Position numbers and translations under genes: made by a program
The notes under the pieces: generated by a model
Told to the model about the DNA's origin: nothing
The model's database searches: none
The model's input: only the letters and a program-made list of their open reading frames with translations
Part shown: piece by piece, positions 31,710 through 40,695 of the stretch
Layout of the letters: every line of letters starts with the position of its first letter
Numbering within the stretch: position 1 is the first letter of the stretch
NCBI RefSeq assembly: GCF_947496855.1
Contig: NZ_CANMED010000011.1
Coordinates: forward strand, 1-45,909
DNA: 45,909 nt
Source: an uncultured Aquimarina sp.
GTDB lineage: Bacteria > Bacteroidota > Bacteroidia > Flavobacteriales > Flavobacteriaceae
Direction of reading: 5' to 3'

Positions 31710-33002
31710 TTATCTCAAACTATCCTGCCTATTCAACAAATAATTACCAATCGAACACTTTAGACACGCTTTTTGATCACAGTAGTTGTTCTTAAGCTGA
31801 ATCATAGATTGAGAATGCAGCGCATCTTCCATGTTCACTCCTAAACTAATAAACTTATCTGATATCGTATTCTTTTCAACAGGTAACTGAGATATTAATC
31901 CGAAAATTTCTTCTGAAACATCTTTTCCTTGACTCTTTGCATACAAAAATTTTACAGGAATAACTGTATTGATTAAAATCAAATGAATAAATGACTTTGT
32001 TACCCTTTTCTTTCTAATAGAAGATTCCTTATCAAAAGTATAATGGGTTTTCCAAAAATCACTAGCGCTTGTATCAAATAGTTCATAGAACTTTTCTAGG
32101 TCATTAATCAAAATAATCTTACTAAATAGCTGCTTATTTTTAACATAAAGGTTTGCCAACTGAGATATCCGAATGGTTGGAAAGTTAGAAGGACGCAGCC
32201 TAAAAAATTGAAAAGGCAATACACCGTGATTTTTTAAAGTAAACTTATTTTTTAAAAACTGATAGTATTTCAGTAACTCCTTAACATATAAAACATCGAA
32301 ATCCGGATTCAGCAAATTGGCTTGTCCATAAAACAAAGCTTCTAACTGCTTTAGATTATTACTACATTTTCTAAGAGTTGAAAAATCAAATGAATTAGCC
32401 AAGCTTAAAAAAGAATCACTATTAACTTTCAACCCGAAATTCTTTGACAATAATTTAAAGAGAACTGTTTCCCAATCATTAGAAGACTTATCTAATAATT
32501 CTTTTATTAATTCTGATTTCTGTTCTAATCTTTCTAAATAGAGTCTTTCCTGCCAATTGAAAATTACAAAATCAGACACTTTACAAATCTCTTTTTCGCA
32601 TTGAATCCAACTCACATCTTTATCTTGAAAAAGCTTTTGATATTGAGACATTATATTTTCATCAATATAATCTTTAAGTTGTAGGGCAGGGATTTTTGAA
32701 TTATCCTTTCTGAAAATTTCAACATCATTTTCCCATACCACGTGTAATATAACATTATCATAGGCAGGATCACTCTCGTGATGATGCACATACCAATCAC
32801 TTGACTTGATATGAATCTCGACATTGCCAGCCCATTTCTGATTATCGACAACCAATTGAGCATTAAAAAAATCCGGTCCGGAATTCATCTGATTGTGCTC
32901 TCCAACTCGCTGAAGTATAACTGGTAACAGATCTGTTGTTTTTAAGTTTGAAAAATTAAATTTTTTATATTTCCATAGGTAGTGTAAAAACTCTTCTTTC
33001 AT
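31710..33002 (-). CDS. DUF2851 family protein
   Basis: A 430-residue protein of the Bacteroidota DUF2851 family, function unknown. The N-terminal block NSGPDFFNAQLVVDNQKWAG followed by NVEIHIKSSDWYVHHH (about 40-75) has the D...ExHxK spacing of a PD-(D/E)xK-like nuclease core; this reading is inference. Four Cys near the C-terminus (CDQKACLKCSIG plus one distant) may bind metal. No signal peptide or membrane helix. First gene of the unit with PspC-like and channel genes. Confidence 0.85.
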   Translation of the reverse strand: MKEEFLHYLWKYKKFNFSNLKTTDLLPVILQRVGEHNQMNSGPDFFNAQLVVDNQKWAGNVEIHIKSSDWYVHHHESDPAYDNVILHVVWENDVEIFRKDNSKIPALQLKDYIDENIMSQYQKLFQDKDVSWIQCEKEICKVSDFVIFNWQERLYLERLEQKSELIKELLDKSSNDWETVLFKLLSKNFGLKVNSDSFLSLANSFDFSTLRKCSNNLKQLEALFYGQANLLNPDFDVLYVKELLKYYQFLKNKFTLKNHGVLPFQFFRLRPSNFPTIRISQLANLYVKNKQLFSKIILINDLEKFYELFDTSASDFWKTHYTFDKESSIRKKRVTKSFIHLILINTVIPVKFLYAKSQGKDVSEEIFGLISQLPVEKNTISDKFISLGVNMEDALHSQSMIQLKNNYCDQKACLKCSIGNYLLNRQDSLR

Positions 33003-33364
33003 ACTATTACTTATTACTAATTTGAAAATCTTCTTGATTTCTATAGTTATGTGTAAGCAATAATCAAAATGTTACCTCTTATTCATACGTTTTAAATAAC
33101 AAAAAACCTTTTTAAGCTTATTAGATAGAGGTATTCCCCCTTAAAATCATACTATTCTGAATTAAATAGTACTATTTTGTGTTTATAATTCTTAAAAAAG
33201 ACTTAAATACGATAAAAATGTACTATTGGTAAGATTTTATGTATTAATGGAAATTGCTAAAATTATTTGATTTCTTTAATTTGTTCTTAGAAATAGGGAA
33301 GATAATTTCAAGAAAATATAAAGATTACAAAATCCTAAGCTTAGTTGAGTTTGTGTTAGGTTAT
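33003..33364. other. Gene-free AT-rich interval
   Basis: Between the DUF2851 start and the hairpin behind the AraC-type gene nothing with coding character was found. A plus-strand open frame (33254-33457) has low-complexity, Phe/Ile-rich content, no homology and overlaps the end of the AraC-type gene, so it was not annotated. No promoter with both consensus elements was seen. Confidence 0.5.
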
Positions 33365-33393
33365 AGATGGTTGTCATTTTTTGATGACCATCT
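33365..33393. terminator. Hairpin downstream of the AraC-type gene
   Basis: Twelve-pair stem AGATGGTTGTCA / TGATGACCATCT (two wobble pairs in the plus-strand RNA) with a 5-T loop, 27 bp after the AraC-type stop. The better U-tail is on the plus strand (TTTATTTTATATT), although the gene it would serve is on the minus strand. Direction is uncertain. Confidence 0.45.
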
Positions 33394-33419
33394 TTATTTT
33401 ATATTAATTTATGGTGTAA

Positions 33420-34400
33420 TCAAATTTGGATATCTGGATAAATATCAAACTTATTAAAAAAAGCTTTTTTAAATTTTGAAGAATTAGAATAATTTAGATT
33501 ATCCATTACCTCTTTAATAGACAACCCTTTTGCAAATATCATATTATAAGAGCTTTCCAATTTTTTATTATTAAAAAATTCTAAAGGCGTTTGATCATGA
33601 ATCTCTTTAAACATATTAAAAAAGTTCGTACGACTCATATGTGCCATAGACGACAATTGATCTACACCAATAAATGGTTCGTGTAAATTATGCTCCAAAT
33701 AATTACTAACTTTATAAATACTGCCAACTTGTGAACTATTTATATTAAAAGGATTACTTTCTGTCTCCCACATCAAAACATCTTTCCAGAACGTTTCTAG
33801 CAAACGAATTCCTCTTGCAATAAAAAATAAATAATTCTCCACTTTACTAACATCTGGAGAAACAATCTGATCAAAGAGAATAGACTGTTTATACGAAAGA
33901 TAAAATTTATCAATATGCTGATGTGAGTATCGAATATAGCTATCTACTCTTTCCGCCATATCACTATTTTTAAGAAAATAGGGTTTTATATATTCACTTT
34001 TCAGTACAATCATAATAGATTTTACTTCAGCTCCTTTAGTTATATAAACTCTTTCGCCTTGTTGTGCATCCATGCATCTCATATTTCCAGGAGTATAACC
34101 ATCAGAATACGAGCTTATAATTTCATTTTTCTTTATTTGATGATCCAATGAATACTTTCTAAAATGCAGGATAATATCTTTTTCAGCAATAGGCTCTCTT
34201 TCATACTCTATATCAACGTGCGCTTTATAATTATTAATAAAAAGAAAAACCTCTGGAGATATTTTATAATAACTTAGATACCCTTCTCCAATTTCGGGTG
34301 GGAAATAGATTCTATCAGTAGTTCCTTTCGGATCTAATTGAGATCTAAAATAGTTCCTTATATCATCTATATTAGAAAAGTCGAATGAATATTTTTGCAT
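33420..34400 (-). CDS. AraC-family transcriptional regulator
   Basis: A 326-residue regulator. The C-terminal 100 residues form the double HTH of AraC/XylS proteins (VSNYLEHNLHEPFIGVDQLS, MSRTNFFNMFKEIHDQTPLE, then the second helix pair ending SNSSKFKKAFFNKFDIYP). The N-terminal 200 residues are an unrecognised ligand or sensing region. It is a single-gene unit. An inverted repeat TTTTACG-9-CGTAAAA at 34442-34464 upstream could be an autoregulatory site. Its target genes are not evident. Confidence 0.9.
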   Translation of the reverse strand: MQKYSFDFSNIDDIRNYFRSQLDPKGTTDRIYFPPEIGEGYLSYYKISPEVFLFINNYKAHVDIEYEREPIAEKDIILHFRKYSLDHQIKKNEIISSYSDGYTPGNMRCMDAQQGERVYITKGAEVKSIMIVLKSEYIKPYFLKNSDMAERVDSYIRYSHQHIDKFYLSYKQSILFDQIVSPDVSKVENYLFFIARGIRLLETFWKDVLMWETESNPFNINSSQVGSIYKVSNYLEHNLHEPFIGVDQLSSMAHMSRTNFFNMFKEIHDQTPLEFFNNKKLESSYNMIFAKGLSIKEVMDNLNYSNSSKFKKAFFNKFDIYPDIQI

Positions 34401-34441
34401 AGCCCTAAGATTTTATACGAATCTTTCTATATAGATTGATA

Positions 34442-34464
34442 TTTTACGATAAAGTTGCGTAAAA
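34442..34464. promoter_or_regulatory. Inverted repeat upstream of the AraC-type gene
   Basis: TTTTACG-9-CGTAAAA, perfect 7-bp arms, 42 bp before the start codon. Possible operator. AraC proteins more often bind direct repeats, so this is weak. Confidence 0.3.
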
Positions 34465-34490
34465 CGGTATCTAAATTAAAATTAGTGTAT

Positions 34491-34534
34491 AAAAACAACC
34501 CCTATATTAGCTTGTTAAACTAATAAAGGGGGTT
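34491..34534 (-). terminator. Terminator after the cystathionine beta-synthase-like gene
   Basis: Minus-strand stem AACCCC...GGGGTT extended by TATTAG/CTAATA with a 9-nt loop, then GTTTTTAT. It begins 25 bp after the stop codon. Confidence 0.8.
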
Positions 34535-34559
34535 CCTTACCTGATATAAATATAATAAT

Positions 34560-35921
34560 TTATTTTATATGACTGATAACATCATATTTTGTGATGATAT
34601 GATGTTTACCATTATCAAGAGCTACAAGAACTGCTGGATTACCATTTTTTATTAATCCTGATATTTCATCAAGTGATGTGTTTGCTTCGACTATTGGGAA
34701 AGGGTCATTCATAATCTCCCTAATTGGAGTATCACCCATATTTTTATCTTCGAGAAATGCAGTAAATAAAGCACTTTCATCCACAGAACCTACAAAACCT
34801 TCACTATCCAAAACCGGTATTTGAGAAATCTGAAATTTACGCATACGTTCTATTGCATGAGAAACCAGCTCTTCGGTTTTCACAGTCACCAAAGGTTTTT
34901 CTATGTGATTTTTAACTAAATCTACCGCAGTAGATACTTCTTCTTCTAGAAAACCGCGTTCTCTCATCCAATCGTCATTAAACATCTTACCTACGTAACG
35001 ACTTCCGTGATCATGGAATAACACAACAACTACGTCATCTTTTGTGAAATGATCTTTTAATTGTAATAATCCCTTAATTGCAGCTCCAGCACTATTACCT
35101 AGAAACATTCCTTCTTCCTTAGCAAGTCTCTGTGTATATACTGCTGCATCTTTATCTGTTACTTTCGTAAATCCATCAATAATGGAGAAATCTACATTCT
35201 CAGGCAAAATATCTTCTCCGATACCTTCTGTTATGTAAGAATACACCTCGTTTTCATCAAATATACCAGTTTCGTGATATTTCTTAAAAACAGAACCATA
35301 TGTATCTATCCCCCAAATCTTAATATTAGGATTTTTTTCTTTCAAGTATTTCCCAACTCCAGAAATTGTCCCTCCAGTACCTACTCCTACAATGAAATGA
35401 GTAATCTTTCCATCTGTTTGTTCCCATATCTCAGGCCCTGTACTCTCGTAATGTGCCTTTGCATTAGATGGATTATCATATTGGTTTACATACCAAGAAT
35501 TAGGAGTTTCTTCTGCCAATCTTTTAGAAACCGAGTAATATGACCTAGGATCATCTGGCTCCACATTTGTTGGACATACCATCACTTTGGCACCAACTGC
35601 TCGTAGAATATCCATTTTTTCTTTGGATTGTTTATCTGCCATTACACAGATTAACTTATATCCTTTTATAATAGCTACGAGTGCTAATCCCATTCCGGTA
35701 TTACCAGAAGTACCCTCGATAATAGTTCCTCCAGCCTTTAATCTTCCATCAGCCTCAGCATCTTCAACCATTTTTAGAGCCATTCGATCTTTAACCGAAT
35801 TTCCGGGATTAAATGTCTCATATTTTGCCAATACCAGTGCATTTACATCTTTTACTAAAGCATTCATCTTTACCATAGGTGTATCACCAATGGTTTCTAA
35901 TATATTATTTGCGTACTTCAC
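34560..35921 (-). CDS. Cystathionine beta-synthase-type PLP enzyme with C-terminal CBS pair
   Basis: A 453-residue fold-type II PLP enzyme of the cysteine synthase/cystathionine beta-synthase group. The PLP lysine is K44 in NSVKDRMA, the phosphate/substrate loop is EGTSGNTGMGLA (about 69-80), and VGVGTGGTISGVGKYLKEKN forms the Gly-rich loop. Two CBS domains occupy about 335-453 (VTVKTEELVSHAIERMRKF and PFPIVEANTSLDEI), typical of cystathionine beta-synthase but also of some Bacteroidota cysteine synthases. The true substrate (homocysteine plus serine, or O-acetylserine plus sulfide) is not settled. Single-gene unit with promoter box at 35970-35977. Confidence 0.92.
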   Translation of the reverse strand: MKYANNILETIGDTPMVKMNALVKDVNALVLAKYETFNPGNSVKDRMALKMVEDAEADGRLKAGGTIIEGTSGNTGMGLALVAIIKGYKLICVMADKQSKEKMDILRAVGAKVMVCPTNVEPDDPRSYYSVSKRLAEETPNSWYVNQYDNPSNAKAHYESTGPEIWEQTDGKITHFIVGVGTGGTISGVGKYLKEKNPNIKIWGIDTYGSVFKKYHETGIFDENEVYSYITEGIGEDILPENVDFSIIDGFTKVTDKDAAVYTQRLAKEEGMFLGNSAGAAIKGLLQLKDHFTKDDVVVVLFHDHGSRYVGKMFNDDWMRERGFLEEEVSTAVDLVKNHIEKPLVTVKTEELVSHAIERMRKFQISQIPVLDSEGFVGSVDESALFTAFLEDKNMGDTPIREIMNDPFPIVEANTSLDEISGLIKNGNPAVLVALDNGKHHIITKYDVISHIK

Positions 35922-35969
35922 AAGCTTACTAATTTATTACGGTCTCTTACAATTGTTTTTTATGCGGTG

Positions 35970-35977
35970 CAAAGATA
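35970..35977 (-). promoter_or_regulatory. -7 box of the cystathionine beta-synthase-like gene
   Basis: TATCTTTG on the minus strand fits TAnnTTTG exactly, 49 bp before the ATG. The expected -33 position has TTAC instead of TTTG. Confidence 0.5.
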
Positions 35978-36021
35978 CAAATACAAAGTCATTAAGTAAG
36001 AGGAAGATGCCTTATTTACTA

Positions 36022-37263
36022 CTACTGAAATCTTATTGCCTTAGAAGGTGATATTTTAGCAATTACATAAGATGGTATTAGAAGCATTGTTAAACACAGT
36101 AACGTAGTTCCTATATTGAGCAAAATAATATATCCTAAGCTTATATAAATCGGAGCAGTACTTACATAATAAGTAACAGGGTTAAGACCAATAACTCCAT
36201 AATGTTTCTGAATAAACAACAAACTTATACCAATAAGATTACCCCAAAATAAACCGAGAAGAATTAAATATCCTGCGTTATATAAAAATACTTTTCGAAT
36301 ACTCCAATCATTAGTTCCCAATGATTTTAAGATCCCTATCATTTGTGTTCTTTCTAATATCAAAACGAGTAATGCCGTAATCATATTAATTCCTGCTACC
36401 AATATAATAATGCCAATAATACCTATAATATTTAAATCAAACAGTTTTAACCACTCAAAAATACTACCATACTTTAAAGCAATCGTTTGCGCCTCTAAAT
36501 CAGACGGAATACTCTCATAGATTTCTTTACCTTTTTTATCTATTTCATCAAAATCATCTATAAAGACTTCAAAACCTCCTACTTCACCATCTTTCCACTT
36601 ATTCATTTTTTGGATATGTCTTATATCCGCAAAAATAAATTTCTCATCAAATTCCTGAAAACCAGAATCGTATATCCCTACAATTTCAAAAGCACGAATA
36701 TTGGCCGGAATATTAGAGCTAGAGTTTTTCTTTAAAAAAATAGTATTTGCCTTATCACCTACTTCCAAACCTAATCGTGATGAAGTATAAGCCGATATTA
36801 ATATCTGATTATTTCTGGGATCCTTAAAATCTGGCAAGGCTCCTTTTATTAAATATTCTTCAAAATATGACCAGTCATAGTCGTTTCCAATTCCTTTAAC
36901 TACAACTCCTTCAAAATCATCTTCAGTTCTAATAAGACCTCCTTTTGTGGCAAAACCCTGGACATGCTTTATACCCTCTACATCAACAAAATTTGGATAA
37001 AAATGTTGATCTTTTTTAATGGGTATTAAAGACTCTATACTATTATTATTGTCATAACTAGTAATAATAACATGTCCGTTAAACGCTGCAACTTTTTCTC
37101 TAATTTTACGTTGTAAACCTATACCGGTAGCAACCGTTATTAACATCATAACCATACCTATAGCGATAGCAAAAATGGCTATTTTTATGATTGCAGACGA
37201 TATGCTACTTTTATGTTCCTTACCTTTGATAAGGCGTTTGGCAATAAAATATTCGAAATTCAA
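36022..37263 (-). CDS. ABC transporter permease, LolC/LolE-FtsX type
   Basis: A 413-residue permease with four membrane segments: about 28-50, then after a large periplasmic domain about 268-295, 320-350 and 372-405, the MacB/LolCDE topology. The start NFEYFIAKRLIKGKEHKSSI matches flavobacterial lipoprotein-release permeases. In Bacteroidota one protein often replaces LolC and LolE. No ATPase gene adjoins, so LolD must be elsewhere. The start codon is TTG at 37263: an in-frame TAG lies three codons upstream and no ATG fits the family N-terminus. The start lies only 8 bp from the divergent NamZ-like ATG. Confidence 0.88.
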   Translation of the reverse strand: MNFEYFIAKRLIKGKEHKSSISSAIIKIAIFAIAIGMVMMLITVATGIGLQRKIREKVAAFNGHVIITSYDNNNSIESLIPIKKDQHFYPNFVDVEGIKHVQGFATKGGLIRTEDDFEGVVVKGIGNDYDWSYFEEYLIKGALPDFKDPRNNQILISAYTSSRLGLEVGDKANTIFLKKNSSSNIPANIRAFEIVGIYDSGFQEFDEKFIFADIRHIQKMNKWKDGEVGGFEVFIDDFDEIDKKGKEIYESIPSDLEAQTIALKYGSIFEWLKLFDLNIIGIIGIIILVAGINMITALLVLILERTQMIGILKSLGTNDWSIRKVFLYNAGYLILLGLFWGNLIGISLLFIQKHYGVIGLNPVTYYVSTAPIYISLGYIILLNIGTTLLCLTMLLIPSYVIAKISPSKAIRFQ

Positions 37264-37271
37264 AGTTATCT

Positions 37272-38606
37272 ATGGTTTTTATCAGAAATGCATTCAAAAA
37301 TACGTTTTTATTCCTTTTTACACTGCTTATTTCTTGTGGAAGCGGAACAAAAACTTCATCTCAGACTACTCCTAATGGTAAAATGCCCATTATTAACGTA
37401 AAAAGCGTCATTTCAGAACATCAAAAACAAGATTCTCTGAACATTTTGGAACCAATTATTGTAGGAGCTAATCAAACTGAACGCTATCTACCTTTACTAA
37501 AAGATAAAAAAATAGCTATTGTTGGTAATCAAACTTCTGTTATTTTCAAATTTCCAAATCTAGGACCTCTTTTACAAACAGAAGGAGTTACTCCAACTGA
37601 CTTAGAACAATATACGCATCTAGTAGATTCTCTACTTTCAAGAAACATTAACATCCAAAAGGTTTTTTCTCCAGAACACGGTTTTAGAGGAAAAGCAGAT
37701 GCAGGAGAATTGGTAGCAGATGGAAAAGATACTAAAACAGGATTACCCATTTTTTCTTTACATGGTAAAAACAAAAAGCCTTCTAATGAAGCTCTTTCTG
37801 ATATAGAAATTGTAGTATTTGATATTCAAGATGTGGGGGCACGATTCTACACCTATATCTCTACGCTTCATTATGTGATGCAGGCTTGTGCCGAAAATAA
37901 CATTCCTTTGTTAATTTTAGATCGCCCTAATCCTAATGGACACTATATTGATGGGCCCACATTAGAACCGGAACATTCCAGTTTTGTTGGAGTCCATCCT
38001 ATTCCGCTAGTTCATGGTATGACTATAGGTGAATATGCGAAAATGGTAAATGGTGAAGGTTGGTTAGGAGATAATCTAAAATGTGAAGTCATGATTATAC
38101 CTGTCCAAAATTACACACACCAAACGCCTTATAGTTTATCGATAAGACCTTCTCCTAACTTACCAAATGATATATCGATAAATCTTTATCCTAGCCTTGG
38201 TTTTTTTGAAGGAACAACTATAAATGCAGGTCGTGGTACGGAAATGCAATTTCAAATTTTTGGTTCTCCCGATTTCCCAATTGATCAATATGATTTTGCA
38301 TATACTCCACAACCTAATTTTGGATCCAAATATCCAAAACATAAAGGAGAAGTTTGTTATGGAAAAGATCTAAAAAAAACCGAACGACTTGATAGTATAA
38401 ACCTACAATGGCTGCTTGACGCCTATCTTAATTCTAAAAATAAAGAAGGTTTTTTTAATACCAAATCATTTACAATACATGCAGGAACGCAAAAATTACA
38501 ACAACAAATAGAGCAAGGCTATACTGCTAGAGAAATTAAAAAAACCTGGATAAAAGATCTTGAAAATTTCAAAAAAATAAGAGCACAATATCTTCTCTAT
38601 AATTAA
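37272..38606 (+). CDS. NamZ-like exo-beta-N-acetylmuramidase family lipoprotein (DUF1343)
   Basis: A 444-residue lipoprotein (LLISC, Cys22) of the DUF1343 family, whose characterised member NamZ removes terminal MurNAc from peptidoglycan fragments (GH171). Family blocks: LPLLKDKKIAIVGNQTSV, VFSPEHGFRGKADAGE, VFDIQDVGARFYTYISTL, LDRPNPNGHYIDGP and FEGTTINAGRGTEMQF. A role in recycling muropeptides is likely. The ATG at 37272 gives the signal peptide directly. Its promoter must lie inside the divergent permease gene; TACCTTTG at 37221-37228 is a weak candidate. No strong terminator follows. Confidence 0.9.
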   Translation: MVFIRNAFKNTFLFLFTLLISCGSGTKTSSQTTPNGKMPIINVKSVISEHQKQDSLNILEPIIVGANQTERYLPLLKDKKIAIVGNQTSVIFKFPNLGPLLQTEGVTPTDLEQYTHLVDSLLSRNINIQKVFSPEHGFRGKADAGELVADGKDTKTGLPIFSLHGKNKKPSNEALSDIEIVVFDIQDVGARFYTYISTLHYVMQACAENNIPLLILDRPNPNGHYIDGPTLEPEHSSFVGVHPIPLVHGMTIGEYAKMVNGEGWLGDNLKCEVMIIPVQNYTHQTPYSLSIRPSPNLPNDISINLYPSLGFFEGTTINAGRGTEMQFQIFGSPDFPIDQYDFAYTPQPNFGSKYPKHKGEVCYGKDLKKTERLDSINLQWLLDAYLNSKNKEGFFNTKSFTIHAGTQKLQQQIEQGYTAREIKKTWIKDLENFKKIRAQYLLYN

Positions 38607-38676
38607 CATAAAAAGGGATCTTTAAGAACCCTGTTTTCAGGGATATCTATACCTTTCAAAATGAATATCTTTGACT

Positions 38677-40695
38677 ATGCCTAAGTTATTACATCAAGGA
38701 TTTTTTTGTGTTTTCTTAATATTTTATTTAACCAGTACTGCTCAGGTTAAGGATAATAACATCCCTTTTTTTTTCAAAAAAGACACTCTCCTTGATAGAG
38801 AAAGAAAACTTATTGACAAGGCTTTTAAAGTTCTTAATAGTGAGGAAGATCAAAAAATAGTAAAAATTGCGCATCATTTATTAAAAACTGTAAAAACTGA
38901 ATACGCAAAAGCTAATTCTAATTTATTATTGGCCTATTATTATAAAAACAGAACATTAATTGATTCTTCTATTTACTATGTGGAAGAGTCCCTGAAATTT
39001 AATAAAGTAGGAAATGATTCTCTAAGTACCAGAGGGAAAATTTTAGCTTATAATATTTTAGCCATCAATTATAAGAATAAAGGATTATTAGATGAAAGTA
39101 AAAAATGGCATCAAAAAGGTATTGCTCTAACAGAAGATTTTAAAGAAAAAAATCTTTATTTCACACAATTACATGGACTTGCCCTAACATATAGCGAATT
39201 AGGGAACTATCAACAATCACTAGAACTTTTTGAAGAGTGCCTAACATATAATGATGAACCCGAAATTATTTATGGTAGTTATATTAATATAGGTACCATA
39301 TATGCTAATTTAAAAGATTTTGAGACCTCCAACAATTATCTTAAAAAAGCCGAAATATTAGCAATAAAAGATAATCAGTATCAGGCATTGGCAGTAATAG
39401 CTCTTAATCTAGGTGCTAATTATCAAGAAATGGGTGAAAACAAAAAAGCTATCGTAAACTATCAAAAAGCTGCTAAAGTTGCAGATAAACAACAATTTCA
39501 AAAAATATCTTTATTAGCAAAAGCGAATATAGGGGATGTCTTAATGGTAATAGGTAATTATAAGGATGCAGAATTAATACTTTCTGAATGTCTATACAAA
39601 GCTATAGAGCTAGGACTATTTTCTACACAAATGGAAATTTATAAAGACCTTAGTGAAATCGAAAAAATAAGAAATAATTACAAAAGTGCTCTTTATTTTA
39701 CTACTCAATATTATAAGGTAAAAGATTCTATTAATCAGCTACAAAAAGATAAAGAAATCAGTGAACTAGAAGTAAAATATCAAACAATTAAAAAAGAAAA
39801 AGAAATTAAACTTTTATTAGCGGAAAATTCTAATCGAAATCTAGAGCTTGAATTGGAACGAGAACAAGCAATTAGGCAAAAAGGGTTTAAAAATGTTATT
39901 TTATATTCTTTTTTAATTCTTCTAATTCCAGTAATTGGCTTGCTAATCACATATTATCAAAAAATTCAAACTCAAAGTGAATTAAATCAAAAACAAAAAG
40001 AAATTAGTCGACAAAAAATATCTTCACTCCTAAAGGATCAAGAATTAAAGGTTATAAAGGCGTCTATTGAGGGACAAGACAAAGAAAGGAAACGAATCGC
40101 ACAAGAGCTTCACGATAGTATTGGAGGAAATCTAGCAGCGATTAAACTTCAATTAAATAATGCTTCTGAAAAAAATGAAGGTATTCTTAAAAGGATAAAT
40201 CCTCAAATAGATGATACCTATGAACTAGTCCGTAATCTTTCGCATAACCTCATTCCTAAGAAGTTTAGTAAAAATAACTTCTGCGATGTCTTAGAAGAGT
40301 ACTTTAATAATATAGGAGACGCAAGTAATTTGATTACTTCATTTAGTGCATATACAAGAAAAGAGATTGACCTTTTAGAAGAAAATTTACAAGACGAAAG
40401 TTTTAAAATAATCCAAGAATTAATAACCAACACTATTAAGCATTCAAAAGCCTCTTTTATTGAATTACAAATTACTCTTGTGGAAAAGATTGTAAACATA
40501 ATATTCGAAGACAATGGACAAGGATTTGATGTAAATAAAAACAAAGATGGTATAGGATTTCGGAATATAAAAAGTAGATTAGAAAATATTTCAGGAACTT
40601 TATTTATTGATTCTAGAATAAACAGAGGTACTATCATAGATATCTCCATTCCGGTAATTACCAAAATGAATGAAGAAAAAAAAATGATATCATGA
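38677..40695 (+). CDS. TPR sensor histidine kinase 1
   Basis: A 672-residue kinase: signal peptide (FFCVFLIFYLTSTAQ), about six TPR-like repeats up to residue 350 (LGNYQQSLELFEECL, MGENKKAIVNYQKAAKV), a coiled coil, one membrane helix (about 405-427, ILYSFLILLIPVIGLLITYY), then HisKA_3 with H479 in RIAQELHDSIGG and an HATPase domain (N box ELITNTIKHS; G boxes EDNGQGFD and GIGFRN). The TPR region should be periplasmic. The ATG at 38677 was chosen; a TTG two codons earlier is also in frame. It overlaps the next kinase by 4 bp (ATGA). Its stimulus is unknown. Confidence 0.93.
   Translation: MPKLLHQGFFCVFLIFYLTSTAQVKDNNIPFFFKKDTLLDRERKLIDKAFKVLNSEEDQKIVKIAHHLLKTVKTEYAKANSNLLLAYYYKNRTLIDSSIYYVEESLKFNKVGNDSLSTRGKILAYNILAINYKNKGLLDESKKWHQKGIALTEDFKEKNLYFTQLHGLALTYSELGNYQQSLELFEECLTYNDEPEIIYGSYINIGTIYANLKDFETSNNYLKKAEILAIKDNQYQALAVIALNLGANYQEMGENKKAIVNYQKAAKVADKQQFQKISLLAKANIGDVLMVIGNYKDAELILSECLYKAIELGLFSTQMEIYKDLSEIEKIRNNYKSALYFTTQYYKVKDSINQLQKDKEISELEVKYQTIKKEKEIKLLLAENSNRNLELELEREQAIRQKGFKNVILYSFLILLIPVIGLLITYYQKIQTQSELNQKQKEISRQKISSLLKDQELKVIKASIEGQDKERKRIAQELHDSIGGNLAAIKLQLNNASEKNEGILKRINPQIDDTYELVRNLSHNLIPKKFSKNNFCDVLEEYFNNIGDASNLITSFSAYTRKEIDLLEENLQDESFKIIQELITNTIKHSKASFIELQITLVEKIVNIIFEDNGQGFDVNKNKDGIGFRNIKSRLENISGTLFIDSRINRGTIIDISIPVITKMNEEKKMIS

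Noticed and set aside
33254..33457. Plus-strand 67-codon open frame
   Set aside because: Phe/Ile/Tyr-rich low-complexity content, no recognisable family, runs through a hairpin and overlaps the AraC-type gene end.
38629..38642. CCCTG-TTTT-CAGGG as terminator of the NamZ-like gene
   Set aside because: Only a 5-bp stem and no U-run after it.
38666..38673. TATCTTTG as promoter of the kinase operon
   Set aside because: Matches the -7 consensus but ends 3 nt before the chosen ATG, so transcription would start inside the gene; no -33 element.
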